Source of the DNA: Planctomycetia bacterium
Lineage (GTDB): Bacteria > Planctomycetota > Planctomycetia > Pirellulales > Thermoguttaceae
DNA: 64,000 nt
Direction of reading: 5' to 3'
Assembly (NCBI GenBank): GCA_030537455.1
Contig: JAUNMR010000009.1
Coordinates: forward strand, 47,966-111,965
Every line of letters starts with the position of its first letter. Positions within the stretch are counted from its first letter, which is position 1. Shown piece after piece: positions 29,261 to 38,327 of this stretch. The notes under the pieces are model-generated. The model made no database searches, was not told the DNA's origin, and was given only the letters and a program-made list of their open reading frames with translations. The position numbers and the translations under genes are program-made.

Positions 29261-30280
29261 ATGCAAATACGCGAACTGACAACCGACGGTCTTGTCGGGT
29301 CGGTCGTAGCGCTAGGAACCTGGGCGCTCGGCGGCTGGATGTGGGGCGGTTGTGACGACGCAGAAGCGGAACGCACGGTTTTAACCGCGCTCGACCACGG
29401 CGTTACTCTCATAGACACGGCGCCGATCTATGGTTTTGGACGTTCCGAAGAGACTGTCGGTCGCGCGCTGCGTGGTCGTCGACGCGATAGTTACGTTTTG
29501 GCGACGAAATGCGGTTTGTCCTGGTTCACACAACCTCAACCAGAGGGTCGAGGCGAATGGCATTGCTTCTGCGATCACAATGGTCGTACGCCGCAGATGA
29601 GCTCCTACGCCGTCTATCGTTGGTTGCGTCCCGACGTGATTAGAGTCGGCGTGGAGGATAGCTTGCGACGCCTGCGAACCGATTATATCGACCTCATGCA
29701 AGTGCATCATGTTTCCGATCGAACCACGCCAGTGGCGGAGACGATGGGCGTTTTGGAAGAGTTGCGCAACGAAGGAAAGATACGCGCCATTGGCGTTTCA
29801 AACGCAAATGTCTTTCAGCTAAGAGAATACAGTCAGTACGGCGCGCTTAGCGCCGATCAAGAGCGCTATTCCATGCTCGATCGAAGCGTGGAAAGGAACG
29901 GCGTCCTCGATCTATGTCGGGAACAGAATCTCGCGTTTTTAGCCTATTCCCCGATGGAGAACGGACTGCTTACCGGAAAACTAGACCCGGAGCGCGTTTA
30001 CAAACCGGGCGACCTGCGCGCAAACAATCCCAAGTTCTCTAAGGCGAACGTCGAAAAGGTCAATCGTATGCTCGGCGTCGTCTCCGAACTTGCACGACGC
30101 GTCGGTTTGACGGTCGGACAGTTCGCTATCGCCTGGGTTGCCTCGCGTTACGAACGCGCCTTTGTTCTTTGTGGCGCGCGTACGCCGGAGCAGGCAATCG
30201 CCAACGCTCAGGCGGGAACCGTGTCTCTCTCGCAAGATATTATGGAAGAGGCGGAAGAAATTATTCACGATATGCTCTGA
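29261..30280 (+). CDS. Aldo/keto reductase
   Basis: An NAD(P)H-dependent carbonyl reductase of 339 residues with the (beta/alpha)8 fold. The catalytic tetrad is complete: Asp52 and Tyr57 in IDTAPIYGFG, Lys83 in LATKCGL, and a histidine in LMQVHHV (His149). The cofactor-binding C-terminal part contains AIGVSNANVFQL and LCGARTPEQA, close to class AKR11/12-like bacterial enzymes. The physiological substrate is unknown. It is divergent from the CE15 esterase gene, so a shared control region of 195 bases is possible. A terminator hairpin directly follows the stop. Confidence 0.92.
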   Translation: MQIRELTTDGLVGSVVALGTWALGGWMWGGCDDAEAERTVLTALDHGVTLIDTAPIYGFGRSEETVGRALRGRRRDSYVLATKCGLSWFTQPQPEGRGEWHCFCDHNGRTPQMSSYAVYRWLRPDVIRVGVEDSLRRLRTDYIDLMQVHHVSDRTTPVAETMGVLEELRNEGKIRAIGVSNANVFQLREYSQYGALSADQERYSMLDRSVERNGVLDLCREQNLAFLAYSPMENGLLTGKLDPERVYKPGDLRANNPKFSKANVEKVNRMLGVVSELARRVGLTVGQFAIAWVASRYERAFVLCGARTPEQAIANAQAGTVSLSQDIMEEAEEIIHDML

Positions 30281-30283
30281 AAT

Positions 30284-30335
30284 AAGAACAGAACGTCTCG
30301 TCTGCACGAAGAAATGGACGTGACGTTCTGTTCTT
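30284..30335 (+). terminator. Terminator after the aldo/keto reductase gene
   Basis: The arms AAGAACAGAACGTC (30284-30297) and GACGTTCTGTTCTT (30322-30335) are exact complements around a 24-base loop, followed by TCTATTTTC. The hairpin begins three bases after the stop codon. It also faces the end of the minus-strand gene at 30376. Confidence 0.85.
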
Positions 30336-30375
30336 TCTATTTTCTTGCTTACGCTTAACTTACGCGTAAACCTGC

Positions 30376-31431
30376 CTACGCGACGGCGCGGAGTCTGCGC
30401 GTTTGACCAGAACGATCTGCGCGACGTTGCAGGTCTTCTATGACCATTTCCGCGACTGCGACGGCCTTAGCCGCGCGCGTGCCGGGTACCGTTGACGGAG
30501 CGCCATACATAATGGCGTTGACAAAGTCCGACATTTCCAACTCTAACGCGTCAAACGGTTCGTGCGTGAGTTCTACCTGTGCATATTCCTCTTGCATAAA
30601 GTTCGGCACGCGCGGGGCAATCTGCGCGTAGCAAACCTTTTCCGGAGAATACTGACCGGAAAGAACGTGGACGCTGGGAGTTATGAGCGTGGCGGTACGC
30701 GTGGCAAAGTTGACGTCAATACATTGGGACGCTTGACGAATCGTCATATGTCTCACGGGCGTCATTTCAATTCGCGAGGCGCTAAGACGCGCAATGGAGC
30801 CGTTTGCGAATTCCAAGGTAGCAAACGCGGCGTCTTCATGTCCGCCGAACTGCGTGACGCCAAAGGCGCTGACGTTTTCCACTTCGCTGGGAATCAGGGA
30901 GAGAATCAGTTCCAGATCGTGAATCATGAGGTCGAGGGTGGCGCCGACGTCGGTGGAACGGAAGGTGTAACCGCTCGCGCGTTTGGCCTCGATATACGCT
31001 GGTACAACGCCAGCTCGCACGTCGCTCAGCCGCGCCAGTGCGGCTTTCCATGCAGGATTGTACTGTTCAACGTGACCACATTGTAGAACCAGACCACGCG
31101 AGGAGGCCATATGCGCAAGCTCTAGAGCGGTTGACGCGCTGGTGGCAATCGGTTTTTCTACGAGTAAATGCTTGCCTGCCATGAGTAATTTGCGCGCCAA
31201 AGACGCGTGCAGGATCGATGGAGTCGCTAAAATGACGGCGTCCACGTGCGGTAGCAGTTCTTCAGGCGTAGCAAAGGCGCGCGTCTGGAATTGCGTTGCC
31301 AAGCGTTCACGGTTCTCCTGGCAAACGTCCACCACTCCGGCGAGTTGCACAGACGAATGTTTCGCCGCTTTGCTGGCGTGAAAACCGCCGAGTCGTCCCG
31401 CTCCAACAACGCCTATTCGCACTTGCTCCAT
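30376..31431 (-). CDS. GnnA-like Gfo/Idh/MocA dehydrogenase near lpxC
   Basis: A cytoplasmic NAD-dependent oxidoreductase of 351 residues. The Rossmann domain begins with IGVVGAGRLGGFHASKA, the catalytic lysine is in LLVEKPIATS, and the segment CGHVEQYNPAW resembles the GHVERFNPA motif of the Gfo/Idh enzymes found in lipid A gene clusters, such as GnnA, which oxidises the 3-OH of UDP-GlcNAc on the way to 3-amino lipid A. Here lpxC and a Skp/OmpH gene lie just upstream on the same strand, which supports that role. No aminotransferase (GnnB) or lpxA is visible nearby, so the pathway role is inference. If correct, lipid A in this organism might carry amide-linked chains at position 3. Confidence 0.8.
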   Translation of the reverse strand: MEQVRIGVVGAGRLGGFHASKAAKHSSVQLAGVVDVCQENRERLATQFQTRAFATPEELLPHVDAVILATPSILHASLARKLLMAGKHLLVEKPIATSASTALELAHMASSRGLVLQCGHVEQYNPAWKAALARLSDVRAGVVPAYIEAKRASGYTFRSTDVGATLDLMIHDLELILSLIPSEVENVSAFGVTQFGGHEDAAFATLEFANGSIARLSASRIEMTPVRHMTIRQASQCIDVNFATRTATLITPSVHVLSGQYSPEKVCYAQIAPRVPNFMQEEYAQVELTHEPFDALELEMSDFVNAIMYGAPSTVPGTRAAKAVAVAEMVIEDLQRRADRSGQTRRLRAVA

Positions 31432-31828
31432 TATGATTTATCCTTAAATCTCGATCGAAGGGAAACGCTTGCACGTGCGAAAATGCAACGTACATTACGT
31501 CCCGAGTTGCGTGAGGATTCTAACGATTATTACAGAATTGCAAAATAGCAAAATACAGAAAAACAGTTTTATGATAAAGGAGCCAAGTCTAGACGTTGCT
31601 CGTAGATAGATATTTCACCTTTGTTCTGTTCGCTGACGTAATATTTATCAATAATAGACTTCCTTTATTGGCATGGAAGCGTATAGCGTTCTAAACGACG
31701 CGTTTAAACGTGATATCTACATTGCAAGCACAAAAAGACGCCAGCGATTAAGCGCTGGCGTGTGATTGTAGCGTCCGATTCTCAAGCGTTTGAGTCACAA
31801 GGGCAGGGTAGCGCCGCGAGCGTTTGCA
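31432..31828 (-). promoter_or_regulatory. Gap between lpxC and the GnnA-like gene, with promoter space
   Basis: Apart from the lpxC terminator (given separately), the 397 bases hold AT-rich sequence from 31550 to 31690 that likely contains the promoter of the minus-strand dehydrogenase. I could not pick a well-spaced -35/-10 pair. No further gene is visible. Confidence 0.35.
31733..31761 (-). terminator. Terminator after lpxC
   Basis: Read on the minus strand: ACGCCAGCG, loop CTTAAT, CGCTGGCGT, then CTTTTTG. The stem is perfect and a T-run follows. Confidence 0.9.
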
Positions 31829-32719
31829 TTACATGAGCGACGCCTCTTGCAGTAACGTTAGCAACGCTCCGGCATTTTGTTCATGTCCAGTCTTACAGGC
31901 GTAAAACTCTCCGATCCAATCGACCGGCGCTAAGGCAAAGTCGCCCATGAAATCGAGCAGTTTGTGTCGAGCGCATTCGTTTGGGAATCGTAAAACGTTT
32001 TCAATAGGTCCTTGTGGTCCGAAGACAAGCGCGTCTTTAACGCTCACGCGTTGGCACATGCCAGCGTTACGAAGATATTCGGCCTCTTCAAGGGTTAAGA
32101 AGGTTCTGCAATTTGCAATTTCACGGAGAAAGACGTCCGGCTCACAACTGCAATCGAAACACGCCTCTTGATTCGGGATGCAACGCGGCTGATCGTAGAG
32201 TAGCTGGTAGGAGCATATCATACGATTCTGCGCGTTCGGCTCGCATCTGAGTTCGCCCTGAGCGCCGTTGAGATTCGCTAGTGTAATTGTAGAATCGATT
32301 TTGACCGTAATGCGTTCAGCGTCCTGCTCAATGTAACCAGCTTCGAGAAAAGCGGTTAGATAAGCGGCGGCGGAACCGTCAAGACCGGGCGCTTCTGGAG
32401 CGGTGACAACGACGTCGCAATTGTCGATTCTCGCGGCACGCAAGGCGGCTAGCGCGTGCTCGACCATATCGACCTGCGCCTTTCCGACCGCTAGACTTGT
32501 TTGCCTGGGCTTTTTAACGCGATTTTCCACACGTGCGGGAATCACAGGCGAATTTTGTAGGTCGTCGCGTATAAATCGAATACCAGCGTTCGGTTCCGCG
32601 GGTCTAAAGGAAAAGACGACGTCTTGACCGGTCCAGTATCCGAACCCAGAAATATCTACTGTCTTCGCGAGGGTTCTTTGTCGACGTAACGACTCCACTC
32701 GTATAACGTTCTGTGTCAA
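31829..32719 (-). CDS. lpxC: UDP-3-O-acyl-N-acetylglucosamine deacetylase
   Basis: A zinc enzyme that removes the acetyl group from UDP-3-O-acyl-GlcNAc, the committed step of lipid A synthesis in the cytoplasm. The 296-residue product keeps all key sites: zinc ligands His88 (MVEHALAAL), His252 and Asp256 (ARHKLLDFMGDF), the general base Glu109 before LDGSA, and the catalytic His279 (KTGHEQNAG). A Cys-rich insert (CFDCSCEPD, about 187-195) is unusual. The usual alpha/beta repeat fold length is retained. It shows the organism makes lipid A, so a true outer membrane is likely. Skp/OmpH lies upstream on the same strand, but a terminator separates the two. Confidence 0.93.
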   Translation of the reverse strand: MTQNVIRVESLRRQRTLAKTVDISGFGYWTGQDVVFSFRPAEPNAGIRFIRDDLQNSPVIPARVENRVKKPRQTSLAVGKAQVDMVEHALAALRAARIDNCDVVVTAPEAPGLDGSAAAYLTAFLEAGYIEQDAERITVKIDSTITLANLNGAQGELRCEPNAQNRMICSYQLLYDQPRCIPNQEACFDCSCEPDVFLREIANCRTFLTLEEAEYLRNAGMCQRVSVKDALVFGPQGPIENVLRFPNECARHKLLDFMGDFALAPVDWIGEFYACKTGHEQNAGALLTLLQEASLM

Positions 32720-32802
32720 GCGAATCTCTCCTTGTTAAGGCTAGTAGCGTTTTGAGTAAGCGCACAGCGCGCTACGGCGTGTAGAAAGTGTGACACGAGC
32801 GC

Positions 32803-32832
32803 AAAAAAAGCCGTCGAGAGAATCGACGGCTT
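32803..32832 (-). terminator. Terminator after the Skp/OmpH gene
   Basis: Read on the minus strand: AAGCCGTCGA, loop TTCTC, TCGACGGCTT, then TTTTTGCGC. Perfect stem with T-run, about 100 bases past the stop of the OmpH-like gene. Confidence 0.9.
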
Positions 32833-32932
32833 GACTGTAATTAATCAACTTGACGCCATGGCGTCGCGCGATTGCTCGCAACCGTTCATATGACGCGCGT
32901 AGATTATTTTATCGCGTGTTTTCGTATCGGTT

Positions 32933-33769
32933 TTATCGGCGTTGTGGCACGGTAGAGTTAGCAGTACGTGCGGCGGGCTGAGCGGCGGCGGGTTGGCGAG
33001 CGGCGGTGGCGGCGGCAGTAGCGGGCTGTTGGTTAGCGGGGGTAGCGGCGGCGCTGAGCGCTTGCGCGCCAAGGTTGGCGTTGAGCGGGGTGGAGTTAGA
33101 GGCGTTCAGATCGCCATTGGGCGTGCCAACAGTCGCGTGGAGTTGCTTAATGACCGCATCGGTCAGGTCGCATTCCGGACGGTTCCAGACGATTGTGTTG
33201 TTATCGGCTTCTTCCAGCGCGACGACTTCTTCCGAGACGTTCGAGTCAGGAGTGGGGGTGAGCTTGACCTTCGCGTGGACGATAATCACGCCGTTTTGAA
33301 CCGCAACCGCTTGAACGGCGGCTTGCAGGTCTTTAAAGACGCGGTAGAGCAATTGCGTACGTTGCGCAATGATCTTCTGTTGCGCTTCGGCGGCTTTGAA
33401 TTGGGCGTCGCTGACTTCTTTACGCAGCCCGACGATTCTCTCTTCATATTCGGGCGAACCAGCTTTGAACTCTTGCGCGAGTTTCGCCATGTTCTGTTCC
33501 GCTTCTTGGCGTACCTTCACCAGTTCGAGGTTTTCCTGCTGCAACTTAGCGCCCAAAGCGGGAATTTCATCGACCATAATCGGGTGAGATTGCACAATCG
33601 AGCGCAGATCGACCACGCCGACAATAAGGGATTTTCTAGCGTTTGTAGCGTTGTTTGTGGCGCTAGCGGCGGGTTGTGGCGCCGTCGGTTGTTGTGCTTG
33701 AGCAAAACTGGCGACGGCACACAGTGCGACGCACACGAGCGTCGCGACGAGCGAACTGACTTTTCTCAC
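32933..33769 (-). CDS. OmpH/Skp-like periplasmic chaperone
   Basis: A 278-residue secreted protein. The signal peptide (about 1-24, VCVALCAVASFAQA) is followed by IVGVVDLRSIVQSHPIM and a long helical coiled-coil (about 75-140, LQQENLELVKVRQEAEQN), the layout of Skp, which carries outer-membrane proteins across the periplasm. The C-terminal 75 residues are Ala/Pro/Gln/Thr-rich low complexity, beyond the usual family length. The start is a GTG with an AAGGAG box eight bases upstream. It lies upstream of lpxC in the same direction, a typical outer-membrane biogenesis neighbourhood. The tail may be an interaction or spacing element. Confidence 0.8.
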   Translation of the reverse strand: MRKVSSLVATLVCVALCAVASFAQAQQPTAPQPAASATNNATNARKSLIVGVVDLRSIVQSHPIMVDEIPALGAKLQQENLELVKVRQEAEQNMAKLAQEFKAGSPEYEERIVGLRKEVSDAQFKAAEAQQKIIAQRTQLLYRVFKDLQAAVQAVAVQNGVIIVHAKVKLTPTPDSNVSEEVVALEEADNNTIVWNRPECDLTDAVIKQLHATVGTPNGDLNASNSTPLNANLGAQALSAAATPANQQPATAAATAARQPAAAQPAARTANSTVPQRR

Positions 33770-34170
33770 TGTTACTTCTCCTTGACACGTCTCACGCGGA
33801 CGTCAAACTCCTAAGCAACGCATATTCGATAATGCACGCTTCTGTATTGGCGACGCCTCGCGCTGGACTTGACAGTCATTGTCTTTGCTGCACGCGGCGC
33901 ATTTTTTTCCACTAAACGACTACGTTTGTCGCTTTGGTTACCGGATAGTGTCGAATTTTTTTAGTTATGTAAAGAGCAATTACGAGTTTTTCTATCGTTT
34001 ATTTTTTGACGTTTTCTAGCGCGTCTATTATGCTGTAACCTCGAGTTTTATGCGCATTTTACGTTTGTTGAGGTCGCATTTCTTGCGCCGCGTAACGTTC
34101 GCGGTTATATTTTTATACCGAAGTTCTTAATCGTAGGATCGCGTCCCTTTTGATTTGTAGAAAGAGCGCC
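33770..34170. other. Divergent intergenic region
   Basis: This 401-base gap lies between the minus-strand OmpH gene and the plus-strand 34171 gene. It is AT-rich near 33950-34010 and must contain both promoters, but I cannot pick convincing boxes. AGAAAGAG precedes the 34171 ATG. No hidden gene is seen. Confidence 0.3.
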
Positions 34171-36570
34171 ATGACAAAAAATTTGCGAATTCTCTACATT
34201 GTGACTGTGTGGCTGACTAGCTACTGTATTGTGTCAACTTATGTTTGCGCGTTAAGCGCAGAACCAGCGGCGCAGTTGAATCCCGAAGCGGCTGATCGCC
34301 TGCCTTCTACTTGGCAGGGGAACGTAGTGACGCCAGACCTTGGATGCTTCTGGAACGTGGCCGAGCAGAACGACCCCAAGGAGTATGTCGACATTATCGC
34401 GCCATGGGGCGCTTTTGACGCGCTCACGCTTACCACGCGTTCAAACTCTTGGATTCTCAATAACCACGAGCTTATCGCAAAGACCAAAGACGCCGTAGCT
34501 TACGCACGGGATAAGTATGGTATTAAAACGTTGATTGATATCGACTTGCGAATTGCACGTTACGATTTTGAAAAGCTCCGTCCCGATCTTGCGCAAGAGC
34601 GTCTTTATTTCAAAGAAGTGTCGCTCAAGTCCGAGGAATCAGTTACCACGCTGGAATTTGGCGCGCCGACTCTCACCGACCACTATACAGGGAATAAGCC
34701 GTATTTTGTTCGTGGCGCGCGCTTGGTTCAGGTCTGGGTTTATAACGTCGACGAACGGGGTCAAGTCATACCCGATTCGATTACACGCGTGGCGGATACT
34801 GCGACCGTCGCTCCGGAAATCCCACCCCTGGAACCACAACCTATTGGCAGCTATCAAGTTAACGAAGAATCCCATAACGATTTTCGCGTCAGCTTTCAAA
34901 CGTCTGAACTTGCGAAACATGGTGCGAAAGTCGCCGTGGCCGTGGCGTTTCGATATAGCTATCCCGACGTCTTTGCCGATGAGACCTTAGCGCTCCAACG
35001 TCAAGTCTACGAATCATTTGCCGACGTCGACGCCTATGGCGTCTGCCAGGACGAGTGGGGGTTTCCGCCCTGTTTTGATCGTACGTGCCGTCTAGACGAT
35101 TTCTGGTTCTCCCCGAGAATGCAGAACGCCTATGCTCAACGCTATGACCAAGCGGATCTTGTCGAAGATCTCTTCCTGGCGTTTCGTCCCCAGGTCGGTC
35201 AGGACGAGCGTCGTGCACAAGTGATCGACGACTTTAACAAGTTGTGTTCCGATCGTGTTCTTGAGTATGAAGTTCAGAATTATGAGCTTACAAAAGAACT
35301 TTGGGGCGACGACGTCTTTGTCGGCGTGCATTGCACGTGGTACGCATGGCCTAATCTACCCGAAACACGCAAAAATGGACTCATGTGGTGGCGTTCCATT
35401 CGCGACGTGGCTCAAACGGACGAATACGCTCCGTTCTGCGCCAGAAACGCGATGGCCAAAGGAACCGAGTCTCATTGGATTAATATGTTCTATGCTCGCG
35501 AGGGCGGGCGGTATCTCTGGGAACACTGGACGGCTCTTGCCTCCGGCGGGCGTGTTCATACTCACGCGATCTATCCGCGCGATGAAAATTCCCCTACGCA
35601 CCCGCTCGATTCCAGACTCTTGCCAATTATCGACACGTGCGGCGCCGCGCGCGTCGGAAGTAAAATTCGTATTTTCAATCTGTTAGGCGATTCCCCGATC
35701 GATTCGCCCGTGGCGGTTGTTTTTAGTCGTTACGGCGCCGCGAATCCACTGCGACCCGAATATGATAAATTTGGCGTTAATATCTGCAATTACTTCTCCA
35801 CCGCAGGCTATCCCGCCGACTTAATTCCCGTAGATCAAATCACCGCGACGCGTCCTGACGGCTCCCCCTATTGGCATATTCAAGACGGTTTGCTCTGCTA
35901 CGGCGCCCAGCCATACCGCCTGATTGTTTTATACGGTCAGAGTCAGTCAGACGAGCACGCCTACAGAGAATTTCAACGCTTGTTCGGGTCTGTGTCAGAA
36001 CTAAAGACGCTGATTGTCAATCTCGCGACCGACGCGAGCGATGAGCAGATAGCGTTGCAAGTTCAGGAGTCGCTTACAGCTTTGGAACAGACTGGGGTTA
36101 TACGGCAAACCCAATGGGAACAGGATTCTTATAATTTCGGATATGCCCCAGAAACCGGGGTGCGTCCTCCTTTAAAATGCTTCTCGCGTTTCTTGGACGG
36201 AACCGTATTGTGGGTCAATGCGCAGGAGAATCTTGCTGGAGATCCGATCGTTCTGGATTCTGAAAGGGTTACGCTCAACAGTGGCGAGGAATCGCCCGAG
36301 ATATCAGCGCGCGCTAACGGTCTGTTGGCGGTACGATTCGACGACGACGGTCAAGTCAACGCTCTGGCGGCCGCTGAGCTAACCTCCTTTGAAATCGGCG
36401 ACCTGAAAGTGATACTCTCGCCGGAAAGCGTTGGGGACGACCCCGTCGACGTGGCGCTTCTGCGCGATGAAAACGATCAGTGGCTCGGCGTCTTCCAGCG
36501 TCGTGAAAACGTTCTGCCCGATGAATTGCGAGCTCTGACGGAAAAATGGTTCTTTCTGAAGCGCTGGTAA
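34171..36570 (+). CDS. Secreted glycoside hydrolase-like protein, family not recognised
   Basis: About 799 residues, starting with a signal peptide (hydrophobic about residues 5-24, then ALSAEP). The body alternates strand-helix patterns of a TIM barrel: LTLTTRSNSWIL, KTLIDIDLRIARYDF, VAVAVAFRY, YGVCQDEWGFPP, VFVGVHCTWYAWP, WINMFYAREGGRYLW. The DEWGF acidic segment near residue 295 and an EH pair near 455 could be catalytic, but I cannot match a known GH family. From about residue 640 a beta-rich domain with FLDGTVLWVNAQ resembles galactose-binding-like or C-terminal beta domains. The ATG at 34171 is chosen because AGAAAGAG precedes it and it starts the signal peptide. It is followed by a bidirectional terminator. 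Reported as uncharacterised. Confidence 0.6.
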   Translation: MTKNLRILYIVTVWLTSYCIVSTYVCALSAEPAAQLNPEAADRLPSTWQGNVVTPDLGCFWNVAEQNDPKEYVDIIAPWGAFDALTLTTRSNSWILNNHELIAKTKDAVAYARDKYGIKTLIDIDLRIARYDFEKLRPDLAQERLYFKEVSLKSEESVTTLEFGAPTLTDHYTGNKPYFVRGARLVQVWVYNVDERGQVIPDSITRVADTATVAPEIPPLEPQPIGSYQVNEESHNDFRVSFQTSELAKHGAKVAVAVAFRYSYPDVFADETLALQRQVYESFADVDAYGVCQDEWGFPPCFDRTCRLDDFWFSPRMQNAYAQRYDQADLVEDLFLAFRPQVGQDERRAQVIDDFNKLCSDRVLEYEVQNYELTKELWGDDVFVGVHCTWYAWPNLPETRKNGLMWWRSIRDVAQTDEYAPFCARNAMAKGTESHWINMFYAREGGRYLWEHWTALASGGRVHTHAIYPRDENSPTHPLDSRLLPIIDTCGAARVGSKIRIFNLLGDSPIDSPVAVVFSRYGAANPLRPEYDKFGVNICNYFSTAGYPADLIPVDQITATRPDGSPYWHIQDGLLCYGAQPYRLIVLYGQSQSDEHAYREFQRLFGSVSELKTLIVNLATDASDEQIALQVQESLTALEQTGVIRQTQWEQDSYNFGYAPETGVRPPLKCFSRFLDGTVLWVNAQENLAGDPIVLDSERVTLNSGEESPEISARANGLLAVRFDDDGQVNALAAAELTSFEIGDLKVILSPESVGDDPVDVALLRDENDQWLGVFQRRENVLPDELRALTEKWFFLKRW

Positions 36571-36643
36571 CACCCCGTACGATCTGACAGACGTCATAGC
36601 CTAACGATTGAGAATCGTCGTATACGATAATAGTATATACAGT

Positions 36644-36685
36644 AAACAAGCCCGAAGGATCAAACTCGATCTTTCGGGCTTGTTT
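36644..36685. terminator. Bidirectional terminator
   Basis: The arms AAACAAGCCCGAAGGAT and ATCTTTCGGGCTTGTTT pair almost perfectly around CAAACTCG, with A and T tracts on the outer sides. It lies between the converging 34171 gene and the CPBP gene. Confidence 0.85.
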
Positions 36686-36727
36686 AGTTATCTTAATCCA
36701 CTCGCTGTAATATGCGACCACTCGGCG

Positions 36728-37579
36728 TCATAGCGCTTGTATAGTCAACGCCCAGTCCAGTACGATACCCATTAGCGCATGTTGTCCTATCCCGGAGACC
36801 AGTGAGCGGGTGCGAAAGACCAGGAATCCCCAAAGGACGCCCCCCGCAATGCAACCGAAAGTTTCGCCCGCGGGGTGACCGTAATGTAGCATGGTTGAGG
36901 CGACGACTTGTACAAGCAACGCTGGAACAGCGCCGAGACGGTCGGCTAGTCCAAGCTGTATGAATCCGCGAAACATGAACTCCCAGGCGGTGTAATAGAG
37001 CAGGAGGTACATCAGGGAGTGTGCTATCATGAATCCATGGGAGATGGGCGCCATTGGATTATAGGGGTAGACGTTATAGTATCCACGGTCGCCGGAACCT
37101 AAAATCGTCACAACAAGAAGTACAGGCGCGAAGGTTACGAAACTTCTTATTGTGTAACTCTTGACGCCGAAAGTCACTCCGTAGTCGCTGAGTTTCTCGT
37201 GAAAAACAAACTTAACAATGAGCGCAGGAATCACGCCCATGATTAAAAACGCCGCCCAAATTTTGCGCGCGTTCCATAGGAAATCGACCACGCTGACTGA
37301 ATGAACCAACGACCCGTCCATTGGAACGACGACAGTGGCGCCGCTTCCAAAGTTCTGAGCGAGGAGATTGACGCCGGTTTGCGGGTCTGCAAATTTCGGC
37401 GCGGCTGGAATATATTTCCAGAGAGTGAGCGCGAAGATCGCATAGGTCAAAATCACGACGACTTTGAAATTATCCTTGGCGATAGCGTCGCGCCAACAAT
37501 CGAGGCATGCGCGAAAGAACGACTTTTGATTATATGGCGCGTCGTCGCGTTGCCATAACGGCGTGTTATTTGTCGTCAC
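36728..37579 (-). CDS. CPBP-family intramembrane metalloprotease-like protein
   Basis: A 283-residue protein with about eight hydrophobic helices. Motif 1 appears as AWEFMFRGF (Glu200, Arg204). Motif 2 is a histidine in STMLHYGHP (His232). Motif 3 is GQHALMGIVLDW (His267), where family members usually have HxxxN or HxxxD. These are the metal-binding sites of Abi/CPBP (type II CAAX-like) proteases. The usual double glutamate EExxxR is only a single Glu here, so activity is uncertain. Such proteins often act in membrane protein processing or bacteriocin self-immunity. No linked peptide gene is seen; the next gene downstream on the left is convergent. Confidence 0.78.
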   Translation of the reverse strand: MTTNNTPLWQRDDAPYNQKSFFRACLDCWRDAIAKDNFKVVVILTYAIFALTLWKYIPAAPKFADPQTGVNLLAQNFGSGATVVVPMDGSLVHSVSVVDFLWNARKIWAAFLIMGVIPALIVKFVFHEKLSDYGVTFGVKSYTIRSFVTFAPVLLVVTILGSGDRGYYNVYPYNPMAPISHGFMIAHSLMYLLLYYTAWEFMFRGFIQLGLADRLGAVPALLVQVVASTMLHYGHPAGETFGCIAGGVLWGFLVFRTRSLVSGIGQHALMGIVLDWALTIQAL

Positions 37580-37621
37580 AAGACGTTCCTATAGAGCGAA
37601 TAATCTTATGGTAGCTTGGCG

Positions 37622-37954
37622 TCAATTTGCCCACTTTCCGCATTTAACGCAGTATTCTTTTTTATTGCCGAATCCGCAGTTGTTGCACAATCTTGCAGGC
37701 TTTCCGTTGGAGCCAACCCATTTGCCACATTTGACACAATAGTCTCTCTTATTGCCAAAGCCACAGTTGGTGCACAACCCAGCGCTGTAGTAGTTACTTC
37801 CGGTCCATTTTCCGCACTTCACGCAGTATTCGATTTTGGAGCCGAAGGCACAATTATTACACAGTTGCGCATAATATCGCGGCGCGCCGGCGTCGGTGTG
37901 GGACGTCGAGAAGAGCATAAGCACACAAAGCGCTAGTAGCATTTTCTTGAGCAT
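37622..37954 (-). CDS. Small secreted tandem zinc-ribbon-like protein
   Basis: A 110-residue protein with a signal peptide (about 1-22, ending TDA). The mature part is three near-identical repeats of about 20 conserved residues: LCxNCxFGxKxxYCVKCGKW at 31-50, 60-79 and 89-108, spaced by 29 residues. Each repeat has two CxxC pairs, so each could bind a zinc ion in a ribbon or rubredoxin-like knuckle. Secreted proteins with free CxxC pairs are unusual because export favours disulfides. The function is unknown. It lies 43 bases downstream of the CPBP membrane protein gene on the same strand, so the two might be linked. Confidence 0.75.
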   Translation of the reverse strand: MLKKMLLALCVLMLFSTSHTDAGAPRYYAQLCNNCAFGSKIEYCVKCGKWTGSNYYSAGLCTNCGFGNKRDYCVKCGKWVGSNGKPARLCNNCGFGNKKEYCVKCGKWAN

Positions 37955-38327
37955 ATTAATTTTCCTTTCAGTTTTAAAGCGCCCAAACGGTCATGGTTCA
38001 CGCGTCAGGCTAGTGAAGACGCGATTTGAATTCAAGCGCCAAGACGACCGCCCTTGAGTCAGATACGTTCGATGAACGCTTCTAACATTGTCGCGTGCGA
38101 CCCCTTGTAGTATAGCGCCGTGGCGACGTCGTGACAATTATCCGATTGGCGAGTTCGCGTCTTTTTAGCGGCTTTTGAGACGAAAAAGTCCTTGTTTTCT
38201 TATCGGTAAAAGCTCGCGCCACTTGATTAACTGCCTGAATGCGCGTACGATTTAATTTCAGACGTCTTTGACAACGTCTTGGTTATTACAGACATGTAAA
38301 TTGTAACAAAGATAGAGGATTTACGAA
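37955..38327. other. Divergent intergenic region
   Basis: This 373-base gap lies between the minus-strand zinc-ribbon gene and the plus-strand phosphoesterase. AGAGGA precedes the 38328 ATG. I see no convincing promoter boxes or other features. Confidence 0.3.

Noticed and set aside
32942..33814. A 290-residue plus-strand frame opposite the Skp/OmpH gene
   Set aside because: It is the reverse shadow of the Ala/Pro-rich tail and coiled coil (Gly/Val/Arg-rich), with no signal of its own.
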